A stretch of 64,000 bases of DNA from an uncultured bacterium (GTDB lineage: Bacteria > DUMJ01): positions 1-64,000 of the forward strand of contig CALGNK010000003.1 of the NCBI GenBank assembly GCA_937958695.1. The letters run 5' to 3'. Shown here one piece after another: positions 8,458-16,497 of the stretch. Below the pieces are notes generated by a model. The model was not told the DNA's origin. It was given only the letters and a program-made list of their open reading frames with translations, and searched no databases. A program made the position numbers and the translations under genes. How positions within the stretch are numbered: position 1 is the stretch's first letter; every line of letters begins with the position of its first letter.

Positions 8458-10371
8458 TTACTTAAAGAATACCTGCTCTGCTGCAAACTGAGCTGCTGAG
8501 GCTCTTCCCTTTTTAGGCCAATTACCAAGATTAAATGGAACAATCATCGGATTAACTGCCTGCCCTACAAGAGGAAACATTGGGACAAGTTCTCTTATAC
8601 GCTTAGCAAATTTCTTTTCCCATAACTCTGCTCTCTGAGTAGCAGCATTAATAGTTGCTTGTTCTTCACCTAGCTTATAAAGCTCTTCTATCCACTCTGG
8701 TGGTCTTTCTCCCTCTTTTCCACCAGTTGCATACCAGAGATTCCAGAGAGGACTGCCCCAACCTACACGCGTAAATGGTCTAAAATCGGAGTGTAGATAA
8801 GGCCAATTAACATCATCAAGCCAATCTATAGTAGCTTTAATCTGATTGGCATTGTGCATTTCGCCCAATAAAGTAGTTGTTACCTGCTTCATCGTGGCTT
8901 TGATACCAACTTTTTGGATATACTCAACCAAAAGCTGGACGCATCTCTCCCAGTATCCTCCTTGTGGAGCATAAACTATAGGAAATTCAAAGGTCTTTCC
9001 ATCTGGACCTAAACGCCAACCATCAGGATCACGTTTACTCATTCCCATCTCATCTAAGAGTTTATTAGCTTTTTGAAGATTAAATTCTGGATCAAACCAA
9101 CGAGAATTCTTAGCCATTCCTAGATAGAGGATATCAGCTAATTGCTTACGATCTATCGCATAACTGATTGCCCTTCTAAATCTAACATCATTAGTAACCT
9201 TACGCCATACCGGATCAGCATTTCCATAGTTAATGAAAAGAGCTATGGGAGCATTATGAGACATTAAATTAAGATCTATTCTTGCACCTATCTTTTGTTC
9301 GTTTTCTCGATATAAAGCTACCTTATCCCAGTCTATCATATCTCTGTTAAAGTTAACCTTTCCACTCAAGATAGTCATTGGTAGATTGGCTGGATCAGTA
9401 ACTATAATAGACTCATATCTGTCTACATAAGGCAATTGGTTACCTGCAGTATCAACCTTATAGTAATATGGATTACGCTCAAAAGCCATAATACCAGTTG
9501 GAGAATCTACTCTAACCCAAGGTCCTAATGTTGGGAATCCTATGGCTCTTCTCTCACAAACAGCCCACCAAGGAACATCTTTAAGTTGGAAGAGTCTCCA
9601 CCATTCCTGATCTGAGTATCCATACTCCTTCAAAAGAGGCCTTATTTTCTCTATAGGGGTATACTTTATATGAAACTGCTTTAAATAATGACTTGGTTTC
9701 AATAACATATGATAGCCACCCCATAGGGCGCCCAAACCAATCACTCTAAGAAATCGTCCATATGGCTTGTCAAATTCTATCCTAAATGTATACTTATCAA
9801 TAATCTTAAGCTTCATCGGAGTGCCACCGGGAGCACCTTGACTTCTATAATCTGCTGGGAATATGGGAGTTATCTCTTTGTTAAGAAGCACATCTTGATA
9901 AGCAAATCTTACATCTTCGGTGGTTACAGGAGTTCCATCAGACCATTTTAAGCCTCTGCGTATTCGCAGTGTAAAAATCTTATTATCCGGACTTACTCTA
10001 AACTCTGCTGCAACATTCCCCATAAGCGGTTTAGTATAATGTGCTGGAGTAAAAAGCCAATTCTCCATGCAGGCATCACGCAAGTTCCAGTCAAGATTAG
10101 GATTTAAACATACTGAACGTAGTACTCCTCCATATTTTCCCACTTCCCAGTCAGGAAGATCATCTTTATGCACTAACATCCCTGGGCCAATTACTAGTGG
10201 TTCTTCTGGTAATCTTTGTTCAACTGGAGGAAGCTTTCCTGCTTTTACTAACTCTGCCAACATTGGTGCTTCGTTATATTTCTTTTGGGAGAATGAAATC
10301 GGCACACTCCCTAGAATTAAACCTAATACCAAACTCAAAACCACTACACTCAACACTAACTTCCTTAACAT
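8458..10371 (-). CDS. ABC transporter solute-binding protein, peptide/oligosaccharide family 5 (OppA/DppA type)
   Basis: A 637-residue secreted binding protein. A signal peptide covers about residues 1-29 (positive n-region, hydrophobic core, cleavage near SFSQ). There is no lipobox Cys, so it is soluble in a periplasm rather than lipid-anchored. The body is SBP_bac_5, with the typical block LRIRRGLKWSDGTPVTTEDVRFAYQDV near residues 135-161. It is longer than most dipeptide-binding proteins and aromatic-rich, a common trait of oligosaccharide-binding members in thermophiles. It lies 112 bases after the LacI-type gene, with an AGGAGGAGG ribosome site, and heads the transporter. Its ligand is inferred from the downstream fucosidases. 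Confidence 0.92.
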   Translation of the reverse strand: MLRKLVLSVVVLSLVLGLILGSVPISFSQKKYNEAPMLAELVKAGKLPPVEQRLPEEPLVIGPGMLVHKDDLPDWEVGKYGGVLRSVCLNPNLDWNLRDACMENWLFTPAHYTKPLMGNVAAEFRVSPDNKIFTLRIRRGLKWSDGTPVTTEDVRFAYQDVLLNKEITPIFPADYRSQGAPGGTPMKLKIIDKYTFRIEFDKPYGRFLRVIGLGALWGGYHMLLKPSHYLKQFHIKYTPIEKIRPLLKEYGYSDQEWWRLFQLKDVPWWAVCERRAIGFPTLGPWVRVDSPTGIMAFERNPYYYKVDTAGNQLPYVDRYESIIVTDPANLPMTILSGKVNFNRDMIDWDKVALYRENEQKIGARIDLNLMSHNAPIALFINYGNADPVWRKVTNDVRFRRAISYAIDRKQLADILYLGMAKNSRWFDPEFNLQKANKLLDEMGMSKRDPDGWRLGPDGKTFEFPIVYAPQGGYWERCVQLLVEYIQKVGIKATMKQVTTTLLGEMHNANQIKATIDWLDDVNWPYLHSDFRPFTRVGWGSPLWNLWYATGGKEGERPPEWIEELYKLGEEQATINAATQRAELWEKKFAKRIRELVPMFPLVGQAVNPMIVPFNLGNWPKKGRASAAQFAAEQVFFK

Positions 10372-10483
10372 TCTTCTTTACCTCCTCCTTTTAAAAATTT
10401 TTCTAAAACTTTCAGCTTACTCTACCAACCTCAATCTACTTATCCCCCTTAAGAACTTTTAAATCTACTAAACCTAGCTTTCT

Positions 10484-11512
10484 CTATTCCACCACCTCCT
10501 TTACCAACTTCTCACCAGCTGACTTCCTTATTATTAGCTCGGGTTGGAGGATTACCTTCCTCCTCTCTCTTACCCTGTCCTTATCTTCTATCCTTCTTAT
10601 TAATAGCTCTGCTGCTATTACCCCCATCGAGTATGCAGGTTGTGTTACTACTGTAAAAAATGGATAAACCTGTGATAGGCTCTCTATATCATCAAATGAT
10701 ACTAATGCTATGTCTTCAGGTACATTTAATCCACTATCCCTTATAGCCATCATTGCCCCTACAGCTATGAAGTTATTTCCACCAAATATTGCAGTCGGCG
10801 GATTATCTAAACTCAGTAAATCTTTGGTAACCTTATATCCATCTTCCCTTGAATATCTAGCAAATCTTATTAACTCTTCATCTATCGTAACCCCTGCCTC
10901 TATTAATGCCCTCTTATATCCTTCTACCCTATCTTCAGCCGTTGAGATATTTTTACTCCCTACTATTATCCCTATTCTTCTATGCCCTAAATCTAACAGA
11001 TGCTTTGTAAGTAGGTATGCTCCGTATACACTGTCTCCCTTTACTATGTCTAGGTCTTCTAATCCATCTACTTCTCTATCTATAAGAACTATAGGGATAT
11101 TCCTTAAAAGTATAGACTTAAGAGGCCCTCTCCTTCCACTTGCTGATGCTAGTATCACCCCATCTACTCGCTTCCTAGCTAGTAACTCTAAATATAAGAC
11201 CTCTTTATCTGGATCCTCATCTGTGTTACAAAATATTACACTGAATTGACTTTTCATAGCTGTATCCTCTACCCCTCTTGCTAATGTGGTAAAGAAAGGA
11301 TTTGTTATATCTGTTATAACTAATCCTATGGTCCTTGTCTTCTGAAGGACAAAGCTTCTAGCTAGGGAATTTGGAACATAACCAAGTTCTTCTATAGCCT
11401 TGAGAACCCTTTCTCTTGTCTCAGGTTTTACATCCTTCTTGCCATTTATCACCCTAGAAACAGTCATAGCTGAAACTCCAGCCTTTTTAGCTACATCATA
11501 TATGGTTGGCAT
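10484..11512 (-). CDS. LacI-family transcriptional regulator
   Basis: A repressor of 342 residues from the chosen start. The N-terminal helix-turn-helix begins at PTIYDVAKKAGVS and continues through MTVSRVINGK to the hinge RSFVLQKTRTIGLV. The rest is a periplasmic-binding-protein-like sensor domain for a sugar. I chose ATG 11512-11510 because AGAGGG lies just before it and LacI proteins usually start one to three residues before the IYDVA motif. Upstream starts at 11527 and 11548 lack a ribosome site, and the latter overlaps the promoter. It heads the transporter/fucosidase genes on the same strand and probably controls them and itself through the palindrome at 11535-11546. The likely inducer is fucose or a fucoside, by context only. 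Confidence 0.9.
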   Translation of the reverse strand: MPTIYDVAKKAGVSAMTVSRVINGKKDVKPETRERVLKAIEELGYVPNSLARSFVLQKTRTIGLVITDITNPFFTTLARGVEDTAMKSQFSVIFCNTDEDPDKEVLYLELLARKRVDGVILASASGRRGPLKSILLRNIPIVLIDREVDGLEDLDIVKGDSVYGAYLLTKHLLDLGHRRIGIIVGSKNISTAEDRVEGYKRALIEAGVTIDEELIRFARYSREDGYKVTKDLLSLDNPPTAIFGGNNFIAVGAMMAIRDSGLNVPEDIALVSFDDIESLSQVYPFFTVVTQPAYSMGVIAAELLIRRIEDKDRVRERRKVILQPELIIRKSAGEKLVKEVVE

Positions 11513-11534
11513 TCTCTTCCCTCTCATTCTATAC

Positions 11535-11574
11535 GTTACTAGTAACAATATAGCAAAAAATTTTTATATGTCAA
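11535..11574 (-). promoter_or_regulatory. Promoter and palindromic operator of the LacI-led operon
   Basis: On the minus strand a -35 box TTGACA (11574-11569) is followed after 16 bases by a -10 box TATATT (11552-11547). The predicted start is near 11541. The perfect 12-base palindrome GTTACTAGTAAC fills 11535-11546, directly after the -10 box and over the predicted start. That is the classic position of a repressor site, so autoregulation by the LacI-type protein is likely. No second copy of the palindrome was seen before the binding-protein gene, so the whole operon may be read from here. Confidence 0.75.
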
Positions 11575-11834
11575 GAGTAATCTGTAATCAAAATTATTCC
11601 TTTCTAAAGACTTCTAAACCCCTGCTCCGTAATCAAATTAGACCTCCTAGTAAAGTGCTGACAAAACTTTTAGGCATTGCTAAGAATATTAGGCACCAGA
11701 AGAACCAGCTTTTTGAAAAATTTTCCCGGCCTATATAGAAATTGTTTAAAATACGTGGTTCTCCTGGTATTTGTGGTACTATATAGGTCATCTATAGGTA
11801 AATAAAGTGATTACAGGTCAGTTTTAAAATCTGC
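11575..11834. other. Intergenic region between LacI and FucU divergent units
   Basis: No convincing gene is present in this stretch. Two weak features are visible. One is a pair of similar blocks, GTAATCAAAATTA near 11585 and GTAATCAAATTAG near 11629, in direct orientation. The other is an inverted pair, CCTATATAG at 11730-11738 and CTATATAGG at 11779-11787, with 40 bases between. The inverted pair could be a site for a dimeric regulator or part of a leader, but neither is strong. The promoters lie at either end. Confidence 0.4.
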
Positions 11835-11864
11835 TTCACTAAATATAGTATAGAGTGTTATAAT
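11835..11864 (+). promoter_or_regulatory. Probable promoter of the fucU operon
   Basis: A perfect -10 box TATAAT at 11859-11864 is preceded after 18 bases by TTCACT at 11835-11840, a four-of-six match to the -35 consensus. The predicted start is near 11871, giving a leader of about 38 bases before the GAGGAGGG ribosome site of fucU. The palindrome seen at the LacI promoter is not repeated here. Confidence 0.6.
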
Positions 11865-11908
11865 AGCTTTTAGTGATCTTTTATATTGTTATATGAGGAG
11901 GGTTGTTT

Positions 11909-12328
11909 ATGCTTAAAGGAATTTCTCCTTTAATATCACCAGAATTACTTAAAATTTTATGCGAAATGGGTCACGGAGATGAAATTCTCTTAGCAGATGC
12001 CAATTACCCTTCAGAATCGTGTGGACCAAAGGTGGTAAGGGCAGATGGACTAGATATTCCATCCCTCTTAGAGGCAATTTTAAAACTCTTTCCTCTAGAT
12101 ACCTACGTAGAAGAAAATGTGATCTTTATGTCTCCAGATAAAGAAAAACCTCCAATATGGGAAAGGTATGAAGAGATTCTTAAAGCTTCTGGAGAGGATG
12201 TAAGAATAGGTACACTACCAAGATTCGATTTCTACGATAGGGCTAGAAAGGCTTATGCAATAGTAGCTACAGGAGAGAAAGCTCTCTATGCTAACATAAT
12301 ACTAAAAAAAGGAGTAATAAGTGAATGA
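11909..12328 (+). CDS. fucU: L-fucose mutarotase, RbsD/FucU family
   Basis: A 139-residue protein of the RbsD/FucU fold, which speeds interconversion of the anomers of free L-fucose in the cytoplasm. The start region MLKGISPLISPELLKIL and the motif MGHGDEILLADANYP match FucU closely. The RADGLDIPSLLEAILKLFPLDTYV block favours FucU over ribose-type RbsD. I chose ATG 11909 over TTG 11903 because GAGGAGGG at 11895-11902 gives the right spacing. It is the first gene of a short plus-strand unit and overlaps the next gene by four bases. It fits the divergent fucosidase operon: GH29 enzymes release free fucose that FucU would equilibrate. Confidence 0.9.
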   Translation: MLKGISPLISPELLKILCEMGHGDEILLADANYPSESCGPKVVRADGLDIPSLLEAILKLFPLDTYVEENVIFMSPDKEKPPIWERYEEILKASGEDVRIGTLPRFDFYDRARKAYAIVATGEKALYANIILKKGVISE

Positions 12329-13131
12329 AGGTATTAGGGATAGTAGGTAGTCCTCACAAAGATGGAATGACAGCTAGTCTAGTAAAGCGAGCTTTGGATG
12401 GGGCAAGAGAAAAGGGTGCAGAAACTGAATTGATGTATCTTATAGATGAGAACCTAAGATATTGCGAAGGATGTGGTGGAGGATGTTTTCGAACGTATAA
12501 ATGTATCTAGGATGAAGATGCTACATCAAGGAGTCAAAGGGTAGATTCCTGCGATGCTTTAATCTTTGGAGTACCTGTATATTGCTGGCAGATAAATGGA
12601 CTATCTAGTCTATTCATAGATAAACAGAGATTCAGTACTGGATCAATTATTGGACCTTCATCAAATACTAGATCAGCATTAGGAATTACTGTAGCAGGAG
12701 GCAGTGGAACTGGGTGCATATTAGCACTTCAGACTCTATATAAATATTTCTTCAATTGGAGTTTTAGAGGTATAGATCCGCTACCTGTTACTAGATTTAA
12801 CTATAATAAGGCATTAGAACTAGCAAAAATTTATGGAGGGCATCTCGTTCAGGTAGCAAGAGAAAAGAAACCTTTCTCTAGTTTTGGGGAGGCAATAGCA
12901 TATTTTGAAACATTAGAATACATGAATTATACGCCTATAGATGAGTTATATTTTATAGTTAAGAGTATTCTGGAAAACATAGATGAGGAGATAGCTAATG
13001 AATTAAAAGAGGAATTAACTTTAGCTGAAAAGGATTTAAATGCCGGAAATAGGCTTAATGGAGCCATCCATTTAGATAATGCTTACAGGATAGGAGTTAG
13101 ACTCTGGAATATGAGTAAAGATAAATCCTAA
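12325..13131 (+). pseudogene. Flavodoxin-fold NADPH-dependent FMN reductase family, interrupted by one in-frame TAG
   Basis: One reading frame of 268 codons plus a final stop, broken only by TAG at 12508-12510 after 61 codons. The N-terminal part has the flavin phosphate loop GIVGSPHKDGMTASL and the CEGCGGGCFRTYKC cysteines. The part after the stop continues the same fold in the same frame (VDSCDALIFGVPVYCWQINGLSSLF) through to WNMSKDKS. Relatives have a Gln, Lys or Glu at this spot, so a CAG-to-TAG change is the simplest origin. The rest of the frame has no other stop or shift, so the lesion is recent, a sequencing error, or read through. It overlaps fucU by four bases and precedes GH172. 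TAG ends normal genes elsewhere in the window, for example at 14202, so it is not recoded throughout. Confidence 0.75.
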
Positions 13132-13145
13132 GGAGGTGTGCAAGT

Positions 13146-14204
13146 ATGGAAGGTTTTAACAACCTCTTATTAGCATTATGGGGGATACATCTATATTTTC
13201 CTGCAAAAACAAGATCTATATCTGCTGAAAATCCAACTGGAGAAGTAAGTGGAGGGGCAAAAGAGATCCCAGATCAAAATAATCCAGCCTCAAATCTAGG
13301 TAGGGGATGGAAGGTTAGACCTTGCATAACACTACCTGCGGGCTCTAATACAGTATTGGCAGATATAGAAGGTCCGGCAATCATAAACCATATATGGCTT
13401 ACTGTAACAGAAAGGGCTTATAGGAATTGTATCTTAAGGTTCTACTGGGATAATGAGGTATCCCCATCGATAGAGGTTCCTCTAGGGGACTTCTTTGCCA
13501 ATGGACATGGGTTAAGATATAACGTAAATTCTGTCCCCATAGCGGTGAATCCATCAGGAGGGTTCAATTCTTATTGGCCTATGCCATTTAGAAAACATTG
13601 TAAGATAACTATCGAAAATCAATTCTGGGAAGACATTCGTGGTTTCTACTATCAAATTACGTATTCCCTTACTGAGGTTCCCGATAGTGCACTCTATTTC
13701 CACGCACAGTGGAGAAGGTCTATGACCACTAGAGAAAAGCCTGAGCATGTCATACTAGAAGGAGTAAAGGGTAAAGGACATTATGTAGGAACATTTTTAG
13801 CCTGGACACAGTTGTCTGACGGTTGGTGGGGAGAAGGTGAGATAAAATTCTATATAGATGGTGATACAGAATATCCAACGATATGTGGAACTGGAACAGA
13901 GGACTACTTTGGAGGAGCCTGGGGCTTTGGGAATGAAACATTTTCTGCTCCATTCTCAGGGTATCCTTTATACCGTAAAGAGCCAGGGACGGTTCCAAAG
14001 CATGGACTATACAGGTGGCATATACTAGATCCAATCAGGTTTGAAAAAGACCTAAGAGTTACTATTCAGGCTTTAGGCTGGTGGCCTAATGGAAAGTTCC
14101 AACCTTTAACAGATGATATAGCCTCGGTTGCCTATTGGTATCAGACTGAGCCACATCAAGAATTTCCGAAACTACCATCTATAGAGGAACGTTGGTCTAG
14201 ATAG
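13146..14204 (+). CDS. DUF2961 glycosidase, GH172 family
   Basis: A 352-residue protein of the DUF2961 family, now GH172, whose characterised members act on fructofuranose dianhydrides and D-arabinofuranosides. The key region GTGTEDYFGGAWGFG near residues 247-261 is intact, as are the N-terminal SAENPTGEVSGGAK and the beta-jelly-roll blocks. There is no signal peptide, so it is likely cytoplasmic. An AAGGAGGTG ribosome site lies at 13130-13138, directly after the broken reductase. Its place after fucU suggests a role in the same glycan pathway, maybe on a furanoside side chain, but the substrate is not known. Its last eight bases overlap the convergent flavodoxin-family gene. Confidence 0.85.
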   Translation: MEGFNNLLLALWGIHLYFPAKTRSISAENPTGEVSGGAKEIPDQNNPASNLGRGWKVRPCITLPAGSNTVLADIEGPAIINHIWLTVTERAYRNCILRFYWDNEVSPSIEVPLGDFFANGHGLRYNVNSVPIAVNPSGGFNSYWPMPFRKHCKITIENQFWEDIRGFYYQITYSLTEVPDSALYFHAQWRRSMTTREKPEHVILEGVKGKGHYVGTFLAWTQLSDGWWGEGEIKFYIDGDTEYPTICGTGTEDYFGGAWGFGNETFSAPFSGYPLYRKEPGTVPKHGLYRWHILDPIRFEKDLRVTIQALGWWPNGKFQPLTDDIASVAYWYQTEPHQEFPKLPSIEERWSR

Positions 14205-14955
14205 AAAACCTGCTAGGGGGAGTATCCCCCCTAGCCTCTTTAAATGGGTTTCCTTTTCCGTTAAACCAACCCCTTTCAATCCAATACTTTTTATCCATAG
14301 AAAGCTCTGTTTCAACTTTTTTCATAATCATCCTTCTTATGTAAAACATTAGCAGAATATAAAGATACGGATAGTGTATTTTACCTGATATTACTTCTCG
14401 GTAAAACTTATTAGCTTTCCTTTTGATCTTTGCAACAATTTTTTCTTTTTTCTCTGCTCTCATAATATCCCAATCTTCTCCAAATGTTGCAAAACTAAAC
14501 GAATATACCCGATTTACTCCCCAAAATTTTAGACTAGTCGATATAGTTTTAATAGCCTCCTTTGCTCCTGCTCCAACTGTAGAAGCAATAATAAAAGCCT
14601 TCTTTCGGAACATTTCAGGTCTAGGACGATGAACTATAAATAAAAAAGCAAAGTGGTCTAAGAACGACTTCATACAACCACTAGTCTGAAGGACATATAC
14701 AGGGGTGGTAAATATAAATGCATCTGCTAACAACATTTGTTCTAAAATAGGCTTTGTATACTTATAATCTGGGCATTTATCTTCTCCATTTATAAAGCAG
14801 GAAGCGCACCCACGGCAAAAGTTCGGCATATCCTTAGGAAGAAAATACTCAATAAATTCTACTCTGCCAAGTTTACTTATTTCATCTTTAAAAACTTGAG
14901 TAGCTTTATAAGAGTTTCCTCTTCGAGGACTTCCATATACAATTACTATCTTCAT
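14197..14955 (-). CDS. Flavodoxin-fold NAD(P)H-dependent oxidoreductase
   Basis: A 252-residue member of the NADPH-dependent FMN reductase/flavodoxin fold. The phosphate loop YGSPRRGNSYKAT is at residues 6-18, the cysteine cluster CRGCASC at 47-53, which may hold an iron-sulfur centre or disulfide, and the flavin-ring loop TPVYVLQTSGCMKSFLDH near 109-126. A hydrophobic stretch at about 198-210 may associate with the membrane. It is the last gene of the pyr unit, 7 bases after pyrD, and might supply or take electrons, though this is only context. The final dozen residues are encoded by a hairpin at 14212-14235, and its stop overlaps the GH172 gene by eight bases. Confidence 0.8.
   Translation of the reverse strand: MKIVIVYGSPRRGNSYKATQVFKDEISKLGRVEFIEYFLPKDMPNFCRGCASCFINGEDKCPDYKYTKPILEQMLLADAFIFTTPVYVLQTSGCMKSFLDHFAFLFIVHRPRPEMFRKKAFIIASTVGAGAKEAIKTISTSLKFWGVNRVYSFSFATFGEDWDIMRAEKKEKIVAKIKRKANKFYREVISGKIHYPYLYILLMFYIRRMIMKKVETELSMDKKYWIERGWFNGKGNPFKEARGDTPPSRFSI
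14212..14235. terminator. Hairpin between convergent GH172 and flavodoxin-family genes
   Basis: The arms GCTAGGGGG and CCCCCCTAGC pair around a short AGTAT loop, with one extra C. On the minus strand it is followed by GCAGGTTTTCT, a short T-run, so it probably ends the pyr unit. On the plus strand the T-run is weaker (CTCTTTAAAT). Unusually, it lies inside the last codons of the minus-strand gene, whose stop is 13 bases beyond it. Confidence 0.7.
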
Positions 14956-14962
14956 ATGATAC

Positions 14963-15781
14963 CTACTTTCTAAGATTAAACAAATCTTTCAAGTCACTAT
15001 ATATTATTTCTGCTATATCTGGATCCTTAAAGAATGCAGTTCCAATCTGAACAGCACTTGCCCCAAGGTTTAGATATTCTAACACATCAGAAGTAGAAAA
15101 TACTCCTCCTGATGCCATTATAGGTACTTTAACTTTATCTACTATCTCCTTTAAAAGTCTTACATATATAGGCTTTATTACAGGCCCTGAGAGTCCTCCA
15201 TTAATAGATTGGTAGGCTGGAAATGTATTGAAAAGTGTCAAGCCATCTGCCCCACCATCTATCGCCGGTTTTATATATAACAAAGGATCATCTTTAGGGG
15301 CTAACTTCACAAAGATTATTTTGTTATAAACATTCCTCAAAGCACTTGTTGCTTCAAAGATACTCTTAGGGTTATTAGACCAATTTTCACCTTTAACATT
15401 TGGACATGAAAGATTCAGTTCTATCCCTACTATATAATCTAATCTGTCTATAATCTCTCCAAGTTTCGATATCTCATCTAAAGTACTACCAGTTATACTA
15501 GCCATTACAGGAATATTCAAAGACCTATAGAAAGGCTCTAATCTTAGCCACTCATAGACACCTTCATTCTCAAGCCCTATAGAATTTATAAGACCACCTA
15601 TAGTCTCTTCTATTCTAGGGGGAGAATTTCCCCTTTTAGGATTTAGAGTTACAGTCTTTGGGATAAATAATCCTAAACCTCTAGTAGAAAATATCTCAAA
15701 GAATTCCTTCCCCCATCCGAGTGGTCCTGATGCTGTCACTAGAGGTGTTCTTAGCTCTATACCACATAGACTCCAACTCAT
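14963..15781 (-). CDS. pyrD: Dihydroorotate dehydrogenase, class 1B catalytic subunit
   Basis: A 272-residue FMN-dependent TIM-barrel enzyme that oxidises dihydroorotate to orotate in UMP synthesis. The active-site base is a Cys at 126 in NLSCPNVKG, which marks class 1 enzymes; with the PyrK partner next door, this is the NAD-linked class 1B complex. The glycine-rich FMN phosphate site MASGGVFSTSDVLEYLNLGASAVQIGTA is near the C-terminus. It is somewhat short for the family (about 300) but no motif is missing. Its start overlaps the pyrK stop by one base. Confidence 0.95.
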   Translation of the reverse strand: MSWSLCGIELRTPLVTASGPLGWGKEFFEIFSTRGLGLFIPKTVTLNPKRGNSPPRIEETIGGLINSIGLENEGVYEWLRLEPFYRSLNIPVMASITGSTLDEISKLGEIIDRLDYIVGIELNLSCPNVKGENWSNNPKSIFEATSALRNVYNKIIFVKLAPKDDPLLYIKPAIDGGADGLTLFNTFPAYQSINGGLSGPVIKPIYVRLLKEIVDKVKVPIMASGGVFSTSDVLEYLNLGASAVQIGTAFFKDPDIAEIIYSDLKDLFNLRK

Positions 15782-16497
15782 TAGAAAATCTCCTTCAAAT
15801 TAAATACTGGGCCGTCTTTACATACTCTCTTGTACTCTCCATACTTATTTTCTATAACACATCCTCTACAGGCTCCAAAGCCACAGGCTATTTTAGACTC
15901 TAAGGATATCTCGGTTGGAATATCTATCCTTATATTTTTTAGCATCTCTATAGGGCCACAGGCATATACTCTGTCATAGTTTGTATCTATATACTCTGTA
16001 ACTAATCCCTTCTTACCAAGAGAACCATCTTCTGTTACAACTTCTATATCTCCTATACTTGCATATCTTGAAAGTAGCTCTTTACCCCAGAAGTTCCCTG
16101 TCTGGGCTCCAAGCAAGAACTTGACATCTCCTCTTAGTCTTTTACCCAAGTAATATAATGGGGCCATACCACTTCCGCCACCTATAAGGAGAAATCTCCC
16201 CTGAGAGATGGAAAAGCCATTTCCTAACGGTCCAAAGATATTTAAACTGTATCCAATTCTTCTTTCTGAAAGCCACTTAGTACCCCTACCAACCACCCTA
16301 TAGAGAAAGCTTAATCTATCTTCATCCACATCAAATATGCTAAAAGCCCTTCTAAGGATGACATCTTCTCTATCTATTCTTATAAGAAAAAACTGACCTG
16401 GTTCTATGGATATACTTTCTCCTATAGATACAGTAACGAGAAATAATTCACCAACAGGTATATTCTCTATAATCTCACCGTTATATATCTTTGGCAT
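15781..16497 (-). CDS. pyrK: Dihydroorotate dehydrogenase electron-transfer subunit
   Basis: A 238-residue ferredoxin-reductase-like protein that carries electrons from dihydroorotate dehydrogenase to NAD+. An FAD domain (RRAFSIFD near residues 49-56) is followed by an NAD domain (LLIGGGSGMAPLYYL, 103-117) and a C-terminal 2Fe-2S site with Cys205, Cys210, Cys213 and Cys226. The four-cysteine pattern C-x4-C-x2-C-x12-C is complete. Its start lies inside the end of pyrC by 17 bases, and its stop overlaps pyrD by one base, so the three pyr genes are translationally coupled. Confidence 0.95.
   Translation of the reverse strand: MPKIYNGEIIENIPVGELFLVTVSIGESISIEPGQFFLIRIDREDVILRRAFSIFDVDEDRLSFLYRVVGRGTKWLSERRIGYSLNIFGPLGNGFSISQGRFLLIGGGSGMAPLYYLGKRLRGDVKFLLGAQTGNFWGKELLSRYASIGDIEVVTEDGSLGKKGLVTEYIDTNYDRVYACGPIEMLKNIRIDIPTEISLESKIACGFGACRGCVIENKYGEYKRVCKDGPVFNLKEIF

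Noticed and set aside
11581-11650. CRISPR-like repeat from GTAATCAAA blocks
   Set aside because: Only two imperfect short copies, no regular spacers and no cas genes.
11400-11738. Plus-strand frame of 112 codons over the LacI start region
   Set aside because: Overlaps the DNA-binding domain of a clear gene and its promoter, has no ribosome site and no family features; a shadow frame.
12508-12510. Pyrrolysine or general TAG recoding
   Set aside because: TAG ends normal genes in this window and no methylamine methyltransferase or pyl gene is present; a point mutation or local read-through is simpler.
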